A stretch of DNA of 64,000 nucleotides from Marinifilum sp. D714 (GCF_030851345.1 NZ_JALPNU010000017.1:1-64000); one strand, 5' to 3'. Positions 54,861 through 63,679 are shown, counted from the stretch's first letter. Notes: a model not told the origin generated them from the sequence alone. A program made the numbers and translations.

Positions 54861-55407
54861 CGACAGAATAATTATGGGAATTGATCCGGGAACCAATTTA
54901 ATGGGTTACGGATTAATTAGAGTGGTAAACAGAAAACCTGAAATCTTGGTTTCGGGAGTTCTTGATTTGAAAAAAATTGGCGATCCCTATATTAAGCTTC
55001 AAAAGATATTTCAACGCACATTACAAGTTATAGACGAATACCATCCGGATGAATTGGCCATTGAATCTCAGTTTTTTGGTAAAAATATTCAGTCGATGTT
55101 GAAATTGGGTCGTGCACAAGGTGTTGCCATTGCTGCCGCTTTGCAGCGCAACATCCCAATTTTTGAATATGCTCCACGAAAAATTAAGCTGGCAATTACA
55201 GGTACAGGAACAGCATCGAAAGAACAATTGGCGGTAATTCTTCAGCGTTATTTTAAGTTGAAAGATTTTCCTCAAAATCCTGATGAATCGGATGCCATAG
55301 CAATTGCGCTTTGTCACTTTTTTCAGGACAATGCATTGGTAACTACGAAAAAATCCAGCTCATGGGCCGATTTTATAAAAAGCAATCCAAATCGAGTGAA
55401 AAAATAG
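54853..55407 (+). CDS. ruvC: Crossover junction endodeoxyribonuclease RuvC
   Basis: 184 residues from the TTG at 54853, which gives the family-typical beginning SNDRIIMGIDPGTNLMGYG. The four acidic active-site residues are visible: Asp in GIDPG, Glu in LAIESQFFG, and two Asp in PDESDAIAIAL. It cleaves Holliday junctions with RuvAB. The frame opens 12 codons earlier inside the EamA gene, but those residues are not RuvC-like. Translation is probably coupled to the upstream gene through the eight-base overlap. Confidence 0.94.
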   Translation: MSNDRIIMGIDPGTNLMGYGLIRVVNRKPEILVSGVLDLKKIGDPYIKLQKIFQRTLQVIDEYHPDELAIESQFFGKNIQSMLKLGRAQGVAIAAALQRNIPIFEYAPRKIKLAITGTGTASKEQLAVILQRYFKLKDFPQNPDESDAIAIALCHFFQDNALVTTKKSSSWADFIKSNPNRVKK

Positions 55408-55422
55408 TTCCTTAAACGAAAA

Positions 55423-55447
55423 AAAGCCGCTTTTTAAGCGGCTTTCC
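55423..55447. terminator. Bidirectional terminator between ruvC and the HIT gene
   Basis: AAAGCCGCTT (55423-55432) pairs with AAGCGGCTTT (55436-55445), loop TTT, preceded by an A-run that serves the minus strand. Confidence 0.88.
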
Positions 55448-55465
55448 TATATATAAAATATTCTC

Positions 55466-55861
55466 TTAATCTAAATTCTTGCGAATTGCTTCAGCAACTT
55501 CGGCCAGTTCTTCTTGGCTTGGAGACAATTTAGGATTGTCAAAATTTAAATCTCCAATATTATTCAATGGCACCAAGTGGATGTGTGTATGTGGAACTTC
55601 CAGACCGATAACAGCAACACCAACACGTTTACATTCTACACTTTTGTCAATTGCTTTGGCAATCTTTTTTGCAAATACATTTAAACCTGCTAACACATCA
55701 TCTTCCAAATCAAAAATGTAATCAACTTCTTGCTTTGGAATTACCAATGTATGACCTTTTGCCAAAGGGCTAATATCTAAAAATGCAAAGTACTTGTCGT
55801 CTTCTGCAATTTTATGGCAAGGAATCTCACCTTGAACTATTTTTGTGAATATTGAAGCCAT
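55466..55861 (-). CDS. HIT family nucleotide-binding hydrolase
   Basis: 131 residues. Starts MASIFTKIVQGEIPCHKIAEDD, the typical Hint/HinT N-terminus, with the histidine triad VPHTHIHLVP near residue 100. Members hydrolyse phosphoramidates such as AMP-lysine. It lies 35 bases after greA and is probably cotranscribed with it. Confidence 0.9.
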   Translation of the reverse strand: MASIFTKIVQGEIPCHKIAEDDKYFAFLDISPLAKGHTLVIPKQEVDYIFDLEDDVLAGLNVFAKKIAKAIDKSVECKRVGVAVIGLEVPHTHIHLVPLNNIGDLNFDNPKLSPSQEELAEVAEAIRKNLD

Positions 55862-55896
55862 TTTATCTGTATTAAGAAGTTTTCAATTTGTTTCTA

Positions 55897-56370
55897 TTAG
55901 ATAGAAATTTCGATGATTTCGAAAGGAATAATTCCATTAGGAACTTGAATATCCACTACATCACCAACTTTCTTTCCAATTAAACCTTTCGCAATTGGAG
56001 TATTGATAGAAAGCTTACCTTTTTTAAAGTCAGCTTCACTTTCCGACACCAAAGTGTAAGTCATCACAGCACCATTTTTCTGATTCTTGATCGTAACTTT
56101 GTTCATCATCTGAACCTTTGATGTATCAATTTTTGTTTCATCAATGACTCTACTGTTGGCAATAACTCCTCTCAACTGAGCAATTTTTGCTTCCAACAAA
56201 CCTTGAGCTTCTTTTGCTGCATCGTACTCAGCATTTTCCGACAAGTCCCCCTTGTCAATCGCTTCACCAATTTGCTTTGAAATTTTTGGACGCTCAATAT
56301 TCTCAAGCTGCTCCAATTCTTCTCTTAGTTTTTTTAAACCATCTGCTGTCACATATGAATAACCAGACAT
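55897..56370 (-). CDS. greA: Transcription elongation factor GreA
   Basis: 157 residues. An N-terminal antiparallel coiled coil (2-75) inserts into the RNA polymerase secondary channel; its tip has the conserved acidic pair in KGDLSENAEYDAAKEAQ. The C-terminal FKBP-like domain carries GKKVGDVVDIQVPNG. The ribosome-binding site is AGGAGG five bases before ATG, the strongest in this window. A terminator-like hairpin sits between the only promoter match and the gene, so expression may be attenuated. Confidence 0.96.
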   Translation of the reverse strand: MSGYSYVTADGLKKLREELEQLENIERPKISKQIGEAIDKGDLSENAEYDAAKEAQGLLEAKIAQLRGVIANSRVIDETKIDTSKVQMMNKVTIKNQKNGAVMTYTLVSESEADFKKGKLSINTPIAKGLIGKKVGDVVDIQVPNGIIPFEIIEISI

Positions 56371-56426
56371 AATATCCTCCTATTTATTTTTTCTTGATTT
56401 CTTAATTTCCAGATCACCAAAGACCT

Positions 56427-56460
56427 ATAAAACAAAAAGAATCCCGACTTCTCGGAACTC
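56427..56460 (-). terminator. Intrinsic terminator in the greA leader
   Basis: On the minus strand GAGTTCCGA (56460-56452), loop GAAG, then TCGGGATTC (56447-56439): a 9-bp stem with two G-T pairs, directly followed by TTTTTGTTTTAT. It lies downstream of the greA promoter matches and upstream of greA. It could end the 56547 gene's transcript, attenuate greA, or both. Confidence 0.75.
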
Positions 56461-56470
56461 TTCAGGAATA

Positions 56471-56486
56471 CAAATATACAAATTTA
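56471..56486 (-). promoter_or_regulatory. Candidate tandem promoters of greA
   Basis: Two adjacent -7 matches on the minus strand: TAAATTTG (56486-56479) and TATATTTG (56478-56471). Transcripts would start near 56465 and run straight into the hairpin at 56460-56439. Confidence 0.5.
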
Positions 56487-56546
56487 TATTTATGCTCCTT
56501 TTTATACGGTATAAACTGGGACTTATAAAAGTACTAAAAAATAAAA

Positions 56547-57011
56547 CTAATTGTACTTTCTCTCTAAAATTTCCTTGTAAATTATTGCCTGACGCCAATC
56601 AATTTCCTCCCTATTGTCTTCCTCCTCTTCCTCTTCTTCCTGATAGAGATTTTTTAAAGCATCGAATGTTGAAATTTGTCGCTTCTCATTATATTCTATA
56701 CTACTCTCTCGAGGATCTTTCTGTTCTGGAACTGAATCTAAAACTACTTCCTGTTCCGCAATTGGAGCTTCTGTTTCCCATTCTTCTTCCTCTTGATATG
56801 GTTCTGGCGTTTGCTGCCCCAACAAAGCTTCAAATACCGATTCAAAATCGTTTTGTGGCTTTGTAGCTTGAGGAGCTGATTGTTGGGCAATTTCTCCATC
56901 ATCGGGCGGAGAAATTGGAACAGGCTTCTTTTTGTTCTTTTTGATAGAACTAAAAATTCCTACAATCGCTAATATGATCAGATATATTATATTTCCCCAT
57001 CCTTCATCCAT
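56547..57011 (-). CDS. Membrane-anchored acidic protein of unknown function
   Basis: 154 residues: one N-terminal membrane helix (about 7-22), a basic stop-transfer patch (KKNKKKP), then a Pro/Gln/Glu-rich, probably disordered region with runs of Glu (including seven in a row). The C-terminal RQAIIYKEILERKY is helical. Single-anchor proteins of this kind are common in Bacteroidetes and unnamed. Confidence 0.7.
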   Translation of the reverse strand: MDEGWGNIIYLIILAIVGIFSSIKKNKKKPVPISPPDDGEIAQQSAPQATKPQNDFESVFEALLGQQTPEPYQEEEEWETEAPIAEQEVVLDSVPEQKDPRESSIEYNEKRQISTFDALKNLYQEEEEEEEDNREEIDWRQAIIYKEILERKYN

Positions 57012-57098
57012 GAGAGTTCTGATATTTAATTGTTAGTTTTACGCTTTCACAATAATAATCAGGATCAACCTGCGTTTATTAATGCAAACAATAAAATT

Positions 57099-57578
57099 AT
57101 GTCAGTCAACAAATCAAATTTACTATATTTTTTCGTTTTATTTTCATTGTGCATAAGTATTTGTTCATGTAGTTCCGATTCTGTAGATATTAACGAAGTA
57201 GTACCTTATAAAAAAATTAGCACAGAATTCGAACTCACATACCTCAATGATTTAACTAACAACTCTGCCAAGTATTTTGATTTTAATAATGGTAATTCTT
57301 TAGGATATAAAGGGCATGGCATATTTATATATAGAGCAAATGATCAATATTATGCCTATGACGCAACTTGTCCTCATGATGTTGAAGCCGATGAACATGT
57401 TGAATTAAATGATCCAAATGATAATACACAATGGAGTGGTGCATGTAAATGTCCGATATGTAACAGTGAGTTTTTATTTTCTAATGGAGCTTACCCAACC
57501 AGTGAGTCTGTTGCAAAATATCCATTAAAATCATACCGAACCAGTGTATCTGGTAATATTCTTAGGATTTACAACTAA
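57099..57578 (+). CDS. Rieske-fold lipoprotein with a non-standard ligand set
   Basis: 159 residues from the ATG at 57099; the frame extends upstream but only this start gives a signal peptide. The lipobox region ends at Cys24 (ISICSC). The mature domain reads as a Rieske [2Fe-2S] fold: first motif C91-P-H93, second motif C118-P-I-C121 followed by NSEFLF. Standard Rieske proteins have CxH and CxxH; here the second His is Cys, giving three Cys and one His if a cluster forms. Cys116 lies next to it. Typical downstream GA/Y and L-Y-strands (KYPLKSYRTSVSGNILRIY) are present. Role unknown, possibly periplasmic electron transfer. Confidence 0.7.
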   Translation: MSVNKSNLLYFFVLFSLCISICSCSSDSVDINEVVPYKKISTEFELTYLNDLTNNSAKYFDFNNGNSLGYKGHGIFIYRANDQYYAYDATCPHDVEADEHVELNDPNDNTQWSGACKCPICNSEFLFSNGAYPTSESVAKYPLKSYRTSVSGNILRIYN

Positions 57579-57780
57579 TCAGTATGTAAAAGACACAAAA
57601 AAATTAGTCCCATTTGCAACAGAACTAATTTTGACATCATAAATATAACAAAATCAGTATACAAAGCAAATCAACGAAAGTTTTTCTGATTGCACATTTC
57701 TATAAAAAAGCCTTGACTCGGTAAACAATAATGCATAATTTGAAAGGAAATTCACCTATTCAAATTAATTTTTTAATCTT

Positions 57781-60300
57781 ATGAAGAAAGCATTATTACT
57801 ACTTGTGTTCGGGGTTTTGTGTGCGCCGTTCGCATCTTTCGCAAGTGAAGCCGATTTGGTAGTTCCGGATTTAAGACAAAGTGTCTTTGATGGAATTGGA
57901 GGCATGAATGGCTGGGACTTGCTCCTCTACGGAATTATCATTATTGCCTTGGGTTTATTGTTTGGGATGGTGCAGTTTAATCGCATTAAAAAGCTTCCAA
58001 CGCACAAATCGATGGCAAAAGTTTCAAATATTATTTACGAAACCTGTAAAACCTATTTGTTGCAGCAAGGTAAATTCCTGATTATTCTTTTCGTGATCAT
58101 TGGGGTAGCTATTGGCTATTACTTTCTGGCATTGTCTGATTTAAGCATTCCAAAAACATTACTGATTCTTCTATGGACCGTTCTTGGTATACTTGGTTCA
58201 TATGGAGTTGCATGGTTCGGAATCAGAATTAACACCTATGCAAACAGTAGAACTTCTTTCGCTGCACTAAAGAAAAAGCCTTTCGACGTAATGTCTATTC
58301 CGCTTCAGGCTGGTATGAGTGTTGGTTTACTATTAATTTGCGTTGAGCTAATCATGATGATTGCCATCCTTCTTTTCATTCCTGGCGAAAGTGCTGGTGC
58401 ATGTTTCGTTGGTTTTGCAATTGGGGAATCTCTTGGTGCTTCTGCCCTTAGAATTGCTGGTGGTATCTTTACAAAAATTGCTGATATTGGAGCAGATTTA
58501 ATGAAGATCGTATTTAAAATTGGCGAAGATGATCCAAGAAATCCTGGTGTAATTGCTGATTGTACAGGTGACAACGCTGGTGATAGCGTAGGACCAACTG
58601 CTGATGGTTTTGAAACTTATGGTGTAACTGGTGTGGCATTGATTACCTTCATCATTTTAATGTTTGGTGAAACTGGTTTGATTCCTAATGTTGGGTTCGC
58701 ATCTACATTGATTGTATGGATTTTTGCAATGCGTGTCTTAATGATTTTCACATCGGTATTTGCATATCTGGTTAATCAAGCTATCGCAAAAGCTAGATAC
58801 AGCAAACTAGATAAATTCAATTTTGAAGCTCCTTTAACTGCTTTGGTATGGATTACATCAATTATTTCAATTGTAGTTACATATGCTTTAAGTTATGTAC
58901 TGATTTCTGATCTTCCGGAAGGATTGTGGTGGAAATTATCTACTATTATTTCTTGTGGTACACTCGCAGCAGCTGTAATTCCCGAATTAACCAAAGCTTT
59001 TACCAGTTCTGGTTCTCGCCATGTACAGGAAGTTGTAACTGCTTCTCGTGAAGGTGGAGCATCTCTTACTATACTCTCAGGTATGGTAGCTGGTAACTTT
59101 TCTGCTTTCTGGAAGGGAATGGTTATGATGGCTTTAATGGCTATTGCATTCTACACTGTTCAAGATATTGCAATTTTTGGTGAGTATCCAGGGATTTTTG
59201 CTTTTGGTTTGGTTGCCTTTGGTTTCTTAGGTATGGGACCTGTAACCATTGCTGTTGACAGCTATGGTCCGGTAACCGATAATGCACAATCTGTTTTTGA
59301 ATTATCGCAAATCGAAAAAATTCCAAATATTAAAAAAGAGATTAGCGAAGACTTTGGTTTCGAACCCAATTTTGAAACTGGAAAGCACAATTTGGAAGAA
59401 AACGATTCGGCAGGAAATACATTTAAAGCTACGGCTAAGCCTGTATTAATTGGTACTGCCGTAATTGGTGCTACAACCATGATTTTCGCCATTATCTTAC
59501 TTTTGAAAGGAACTGTTCTTTCTACAGGAGAATCATTATTACAAATTCAATTAACCGATCCTTCTGTTATTCTAGGTTTAATTACAGGTGGTGCAGTAAT
59601 TTTCTGGTTCTCTGGTGCATCAATGCAGGCAGTTACTACCGGAGCTTATCGTGCGGTTGAATACATCAAGAAAAATATCAATCTGGACAAAACTGAAGCT
59701 GATATTGAAGATTCTAAAAATGTTGTAAAGATCTGTACTCAATATGCACAAACAGGAATGTGGAATATTTTTGCCGTAATTCTAAGTTTAACTTTGGCAT
59801 TCGCATTCTTTAGCCCGAACTTCTTTGTGGCTTACCTGATTTCTATTGCCATTTTTGGTCTATTCCAGGCAATGTATATGGCAAATGCCGGTGGTGCATG
59901 GGATAACGCCAAAAAAGTGGTTGAGGTTGACTTGAAAGAGAAAAACACTCCTCTTCACGATGCAACTATCGTAGGTGATACAGTTGGTGATCCTTACAAG
60001 GATACTACTTCCGTTGCGTTAAATCCAATTATTAAGTTTTCAACTTTATTTGGATTGTTGGCTGCAGAAATTGCCATAGAATTAATTGTTAAAGCTGATA
60101 AAACCGGGGCAACAAATATTGCACCTTACATTGGAACATTATTCTTGATTATAGGCTTATTCTTTGTGTATCGCTCTTTCTATGGAATGAGAATTCCACA
60201 TAAACTTATTAACGAATCTAATTCAAAACCAGAAATAAAAAATGATAAAATTAGCTCTAATCATCAACAGAATGAGCCGATTGAAGCTAGTAAAAATTAA
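57781..60300 (+). CDS. hppA: Membrane-bound ion-pumping pyrophosphatase
   Basis: 839 residues with about 16 membrane helices. A signal-peptide-like N-terminus is followed by the catalytic motifs IADCTGDNAGDSVGPTADGFETYG and, near the end, GDTVGDPYKDTTSVALNP, and AGGAWDNAKKVVE. It hydrolyses PPi and pumps Na+ and/or H+ across the inner membrane. At the site linked to K+ dependence I read GNTFKA, where K+-dependent enzymes usually have Ala and K+-independent ones Lys; my alignment by eye suggests Lys. The C-terminal tail of about 35 residues (SNSKPEIKNDKIS...) is unusual for the family. A terminator follows. Confidence 0.92.
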   Translation: MKKALLLLVFGVLCAPFASFASEADLVVPDLRQSVFDGIGGMNGWDLLLYGIIIIALGLLFGMVQFNRIKKLPTHKSMAKVSNIIYETCKTYLLQQGKFLIILFVIIGVAIGYYFLALSDLSIPKTLLILLWTVLGILGSYGVAWFGIRINTYANSRTSFAALKKKPFDVMSIPLQAGMSVGLLLICVELIMMIAILLFIPGESAGACFVGFAIGESLGASALRIAGGIFTKIADIGADLMKIVFKIGEDDPRNPGVIADCTGDNAGDSVGPTADGFETYGVTGVALITFIILMFGETGLIPNVGFASTLIVWIFAMRVLMIFTSVFAYLVNQAIAKARYSKLDKFNFEAPLTALVWITSIISIVVTYALSYVLISDLPEGLWWKLSTIISCGTLAAAVIPELTKAFTSSGSRHVQEVVTASREGGASLTILSGMVAGNFSAFWKGMVMMALMAIAFYTVQDIAIFGEYPGIFAFGLVAFGFLGMGPVTIAVDSYGPVTDNAQSVFELSQIEKIPNIKKEISEDFGFEPNFETGKHNLEENDSAGNTFKATAKPVLIGTAVIGATTMIFAIILLLKGTVLSTGESLLQIQLTDPSVILGLITGGAVIFWFSGASMQAVTTGAYRAVEYIKKNINLDKTEADIEDSKNVVKICTQYAQTGMWNIFAVILSLTLAFAFFSPNFFVAYLISIAIFGLFQAMYMANAGGAWDNAKKVVEVDLKEKNTPLHDATIVGDTVGDPYKDTTSVALNPIIKFSTLFGLLAAEIAIELIVKADKTGATNIAPYIGTLFLIIGLFFVYRSFYGMRIPHKLINESNSKPEIKNDKISSNHQQNEPIEASKN

Positions 60301-60324
60301 ATATTTGATTTCAATAGTAATAAT

Positions 60325-60357
60325 GACCCCGAGGAATTTCTTCGGGGTTGTTTTTTA
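60325..60357 (+). terminator. Terminator of hppA
   Basis: GACCCCGAGGAA (60325-60336) pairs with TTCTTCGGGGTT (60338-60349) with G-T pairs, followed by GTTTTTT. Confidence 0.85.
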
Positions 60358-60411
60358 CATTTCTGATTTAAAGTAAAGACGCAAGGCCTTGCCTCTCCAT
60401 AAATACAGATT

Positions 60412-61344
60412 TTATTTCCCTAACAATTCAACAACCGCTTCTTTGTCTTTTACAAGTTGGGCTTTTAGCTCATCAATTGATGCAAAAAACTGCTCGTTGC
60501 GAATTCTTTTGTAGAAATGGATGGTAATGTTCTTGTAGTAAATGTCCTGATCGAAATCAAGAATATGAACTTCGATTGATCGGTTGTCCAACTGATTGTT
60601 TACCGTTGGTCGAACACCAATATTCAACATGCCCAAATAGCGCTTGTCGTCAACATCAACTTTAACCGCATAAACACCATCTTTTGGAACCAATTTGTAA
60701 CTTTCCTGCGGATCAATATTGGCAGTTGGGAAACCTATTTTATTTCCTAATTTTTTCCCATCAACCACATCTCCCTTGATAAAGAATCGGTAGCCTAAAT
60801 ATTTATTGGCAGTTTTAATATCACCTTCGCCAATGGCTTTACGGATTTTAGTGGAACTAATATTAATGGCATCCATGTTTAAAACATCCTGGCGCTCTAT
60901 TTTAAAGTTCAACTGATCAGCAAACACCTTTAAATCCTCGTACTTTCCTTCACGGTTATGACCAAAACGGTGATCGTACCCAACCACAAGGTATTTCATC
61001 CCCAACTGCTTTACCAAGATCTGCTCAACAAATTCTACATACGAAAGTTTCGAAAACTCTTTGGTAAAGGGATATATTACCAAATGATCGATACCAGCCG
61101 CCTCAAGCAAAACCTTCTTCTCTTCCAGTGTATTGATTAATCGTAATCCATTATTCTCTTCGCTCAATACCAAGCGTGGGTGAGGATAAAAAGTGAATAT
61201 CACGGTTTCTCCATTCACTTTATGCGCCAATTCCTGCAAACGGCGTATTACTTTTCGATGTCCCAAATGCACTCCATCAAAAGTTCCTATTGTAACCACA
61301 GGGTTTAGAGCAGAAAAATCTTTAAGATCCGTATATATCTTCAT
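60412..61344 (-). CDS. ribF: Bifunctional riboflavin kinase/FAD synthetase
   Basis: 310 residues from the ATG at 61344 (a TTG four codons earlier also opens the frame). The N-terminal FAD synthetase domain has TIGTFDGVHLGHRKVI (nucleotidyl-transfer motif) and YDHRFGHNREG. The C-terminal flavokinase domain has GNKIGFPTANI and the catalytic region NRSIEVHILDFD. It makes FMN and FAD. Confidence 0.95.
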   Translation of the reverse strand: MKIYTDLKDFSALNPVVTIGTFDGVHLGHRKVIRRLQELAHKVNGETVIFTFYPHPRLVLSEENNGLRLINTLEEKKVLLEAAGIDHLVIYPFTKEFSKLSYVEFVEQILVKQLGMKYLVVGYDHRFGHNREGKYEDLKVFADQLNFKIERQDVLNMDAINISSTKIRKAIGEGDIKTANKYLGYRFFIKGDVVDGKKLGNKIGFPTANIDPQESYKLVPKDGVYAVKVDVDDKRYLGMLNIGVRPTVNNQLDNRSIEVHILDFDQDIYYKNITIHFYKRIRNEQFFASIDELKAQLVKDKEAVVELLGK

Positions 61345-61665
61345 CAGTAATATCAATTGTATCAGGTGAAATTCAAACTAAATCATCCATTCCATCTTTA
61401 TATTGAGGCAGAAAATTTCACCTTTTTTATCTGAAAGCAAAAATATGAAAAATTCCCGAACCTGATCGATTCCTTCAATATCTCACATTGGTTGATAATG
61501 ATTATACAGGAAATTATTAGTAAATTTCCGCCTGAAGTTTCGTGCCCCATTTGCTTTGAGAATTTGATACCTTAAGATCAAATCAGCCAAAGCTTTTGAT
61601 TATAAATTATTTGATAGCGAAACCAAGTATTTTAGCAGTTTAAATAACACAATCTAATCCATAGT
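61345..61665. other. 321-bp divergent intergenic region between ribF and the TlpA-like gene
   Basis: No gene seen. It contains one exact -7 element on the minus strand (61438-61445, for ribF). A one-mismatch match on the plus strand (TATTTTAG about 61628) may serve the TlpA-like gene. Confidence 0.45.
61438..61445 (-). promoter_or_regulatory. Candidate promoter of ribF
   Basis: Minus strand TATTTTTG, exact TAnnTTTG match, about 90 bases before the ribF start. Confidence 0.45.
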
Positions 61666-62820
61666 ATGAGAAAATTATTATTTGTACTTCCACTAGTTTT
61701 ATTTTGGGCTTGTGGCCAAAAAGGAAATGTAAGCATCGAAGGTAAAATCGATAACGCAGAAGGTAAAACTTTATATTTGGATCATTTACATGTTGCCAGC
61801 ACAACTACTGTTGATTCGGTAAAACTTGACGAAGAAGGTCGATTTGAATTTGATTTAAACGTTACACAGCCTGAATTTTATTTGTTGCGCTTATCAAACG
61901 GTAAATTGCTTACCCTTTTGGCAGAAGAAAATGATAATATGTTGGTGTATAGCAAGGCCGAAAACATGAATAAAAAATATATCGTTGAAGGATCCAAAGG
62001 TTCGAAATTGGTAAAACAGATTAATGATACTTTAAATGTTACCAAGGCCAAAATTGCATATATCCGCAAGCAATTGGAAGAAAAGAAAAATGATGCTGAT
62101 TTCTCAACTGTATCGCAAAATTTGGTGGCAGAATATGTTGAAGCTATTCAGGCACAAAGAGAATTCTCTGTCGATTTTATCATGCAAAATGCTACTTCTT
62201 TAGCAAGTTACATGGCATTGTATCAAAAAATTGATGATAATACTTTCACCTTAAATGAGAACAAGGACATTCAGTTTGTAAAAATTGTAGCTTCATCGAT
62301 GAGAGCACTTTACCCTGAACATGAATATACCAAAGCAATTTTAGCCAACTACAAAACTCTTGAAAAGAGAATGTCCAACCTAAATATTGTTAAAATGATT
62401 AAAGAAAAAGGTGCTAGTTTTCCTGAAATCAAATTACCTGACACCAATGGTAAGGAAGTAGCTCTTTCATCTTTAAAAGGAAAATTTATTGTGTTGAGTT
62501 TCTGGGCATCTCAAGATCCAAATTCTCGCAAGCAAAATAAAACGCTTAAGAAAATCTACGACAAGTATAAAAGCAAAGGATTAAGAATTTACCAGATTTC
62601 TGTTGATCAGGATGAAGAGCTTTGGAAAAAAGCTATTAAGGAAGACAACATGAACTGGACAAATGTTTGTGATGTTGAAAACGGAAGTTCTTATGCGGTT
62701 CGCTTGTTAAACGTACAAAGAGTGCCTGCTAACTATCTTATCGACCAGAGAGGTGAGATTGTTGGTAAAGATCTTTTTGCAAGAAGATTGGAAGAAAAAG
62801 TTGCTGAATACGTAAAGTAA
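61666..62820 (+). CDS. TlpA-like thioredoxin-fold lipoprotein lacking the CxxC cysteines
   Basis: 384 residues. Signal peptide with lipobox (LFWAC, Cys16). An N-terminal beta domain of the DUF4369 type (about 20-110) is followed by a helical region and a C-terminal TlpA/AhpC-like thioredoxin fold (about 250-384). At the active site the family pattern FWASWCGPCR is here FWASQDPNSR: both redox cysteines are absent (Asp284 and Ser287 in their places). The cis-proline loop RVPANYLID is kept. The fold without the cysteines cannot do thiol-disulfide exchange; a binding or structural role is inferred. Confidence 0.82.
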   Translation: MRKLLFVLPLVLFWACGQKGNVSIEGKIDNAEGKTLYLDHLHVASTTTVDSVKLDEEGRFEFDLNVTQPEFYLLRLSNGKLLTLLAEENDNMLVYSKAENMNKKYIVEGSKGSKLVKQINDTLNVTKAKIAYIRKQLEEKKNDADFSTVSQNLVAEYVEAIQAQREFSVDFIMQNATSLASYMALYQKIDDNTFTLNENKDIQFVKIVASSMRALYPEHEYTKAILANYKTLEKRMSNLNIVKMIKEKGASFPEIKLPDTNGKEVALSSLKGKFIVLSFWASQDPNSRKQNKTLKKIYDKYKSKGLRIYQISVDQDEELWKKAIKEDNMNWTNVCDVENGSSYAVRLLNVQRVPANYLIDQRGEIVGKDLFARRLEEKVAEYVK

Positions 62821-62841
62821 TACAACTAAAATATTATTAAG

Positions 62842-62898
62842 TGCCTAAAGTACAAAGGTGAAAACTTATTTTCACTACTTTTAAACTTTAGGCATTTT
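62842..62898 (+). terminator. Long hairpin between the TlpA-like gene and lpxH
   Basis: TGCCTAAAGT (62842-62851) pairs with ACTTTAGGCA (62885-62894), enclosing GTGAAAA/TTTTCAC (62858-62864, 62869-62875), followed by TTTT. It reads as a terminator 21 bases after the stop. Confidence 0.7.
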
Positions 62899-62917
62899 AA
62901 GTATATGATACTTTCTC

Positions 62918-63679
62918 ATGAGTAAAAACAAAAAAATTTATTTCGCATCTGATGTGCATTTGGGAGCTCCCGCTTTAAATAATAATCGCGAACGCGAATT
63001 GTTGTTTGTAAAATGGTTGGATACCGTAAAAGTAGATGCTGAAGCTATTTACCTGATGGGTGATATTTTCGATTTCTGGTTTGAGTACAAACGTGCAGTG
63101 CCAAGAGGATTTACACGCGTATTAGGAAAGCTAGCCGAAATTACCGATTCGGGAATTCCTGTGCATTTCTTTACCGGAAATCATGACATATGGGTGTTCG
63201 ATTATTTGCCAAGCGAAACTGGTGTAATCGTTCATCGTGATATTGTAAAAACCGAACTTCAGGGTAAGAAATTCTTTTTAGGACATGGCGATGGATTAGG
63301 GCCATACGATAAAGGATATAAGATTCTGAAAAAGATTTTCACGAATAAATTTCTGCAATGGGTCTTTGCCAGAGTCCATCCTAATTTTGCCATTTGGCTG
63401 GCTCACAATTGGTCGGGACATAGCCGACTCAAAAACGGTCAGATTGAAGCAGATACATTTAGAGGGGAAGACAAAGAATGGTTGGTGCTATATGCCAAAG
63501 ATGAATTAAAAAAGGAACATTTCGACTATTTCATTTTCGGGCATCGCCACTGGCCTTGCAATATCGATTTGAATGGCGAAAGCAGATACATCAATACTGG
63601 CGATTGGGTAACTCACTTTACCTATGCCGTGTTGGATAATGGTGTAATGGAATTGAAAGAATTCGAAAAACCTGTTTAG
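62918..63679 (+). CDS. lpxH: UDP-2,3-diacylglucosamine diphosphatase-like metallophosphoesterase
   Basis: 253 residues of the calcineurin-like phosphoesterase fold. Metal motifs: SDVHLG, MGDIFDFWFEY, GNHD, LGHGDGLGP and FGHRHWP. The combination with DFWFEY and GHGDGLGPYDKGYK is that of LpxH, which hydrolyses UDP-2,3-diacylglucosamine to lipid X in lipid A synthesis, rather than a generic phosphoesterase. No adjacent lpx genes, so paralogue functions cannot be fully excluded. Confidence 0.85.
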   Translation: MSKNKKIYFASDVHLGAPALNNNRERELLFVKWLDTVKVDAEAIYLMGDIFDFWFEYKRAVPRGFTRVLGKLAEITDSGIPVHFFTGNHDIWVFDYLPSETGVIVHRDIVKTELQGKKFFLGHGDGLGPYDKGYKILKKIFTNKFLQWVFARVHPNFAIWLAHNWSGHSRLKNGQIEADTFRGEDKEWLVLYAKDELKKEHFDYFIFGHRHWPCNIDLNGESRYINTGDWVTHFTYAVLDNGVMELKEFEKPV

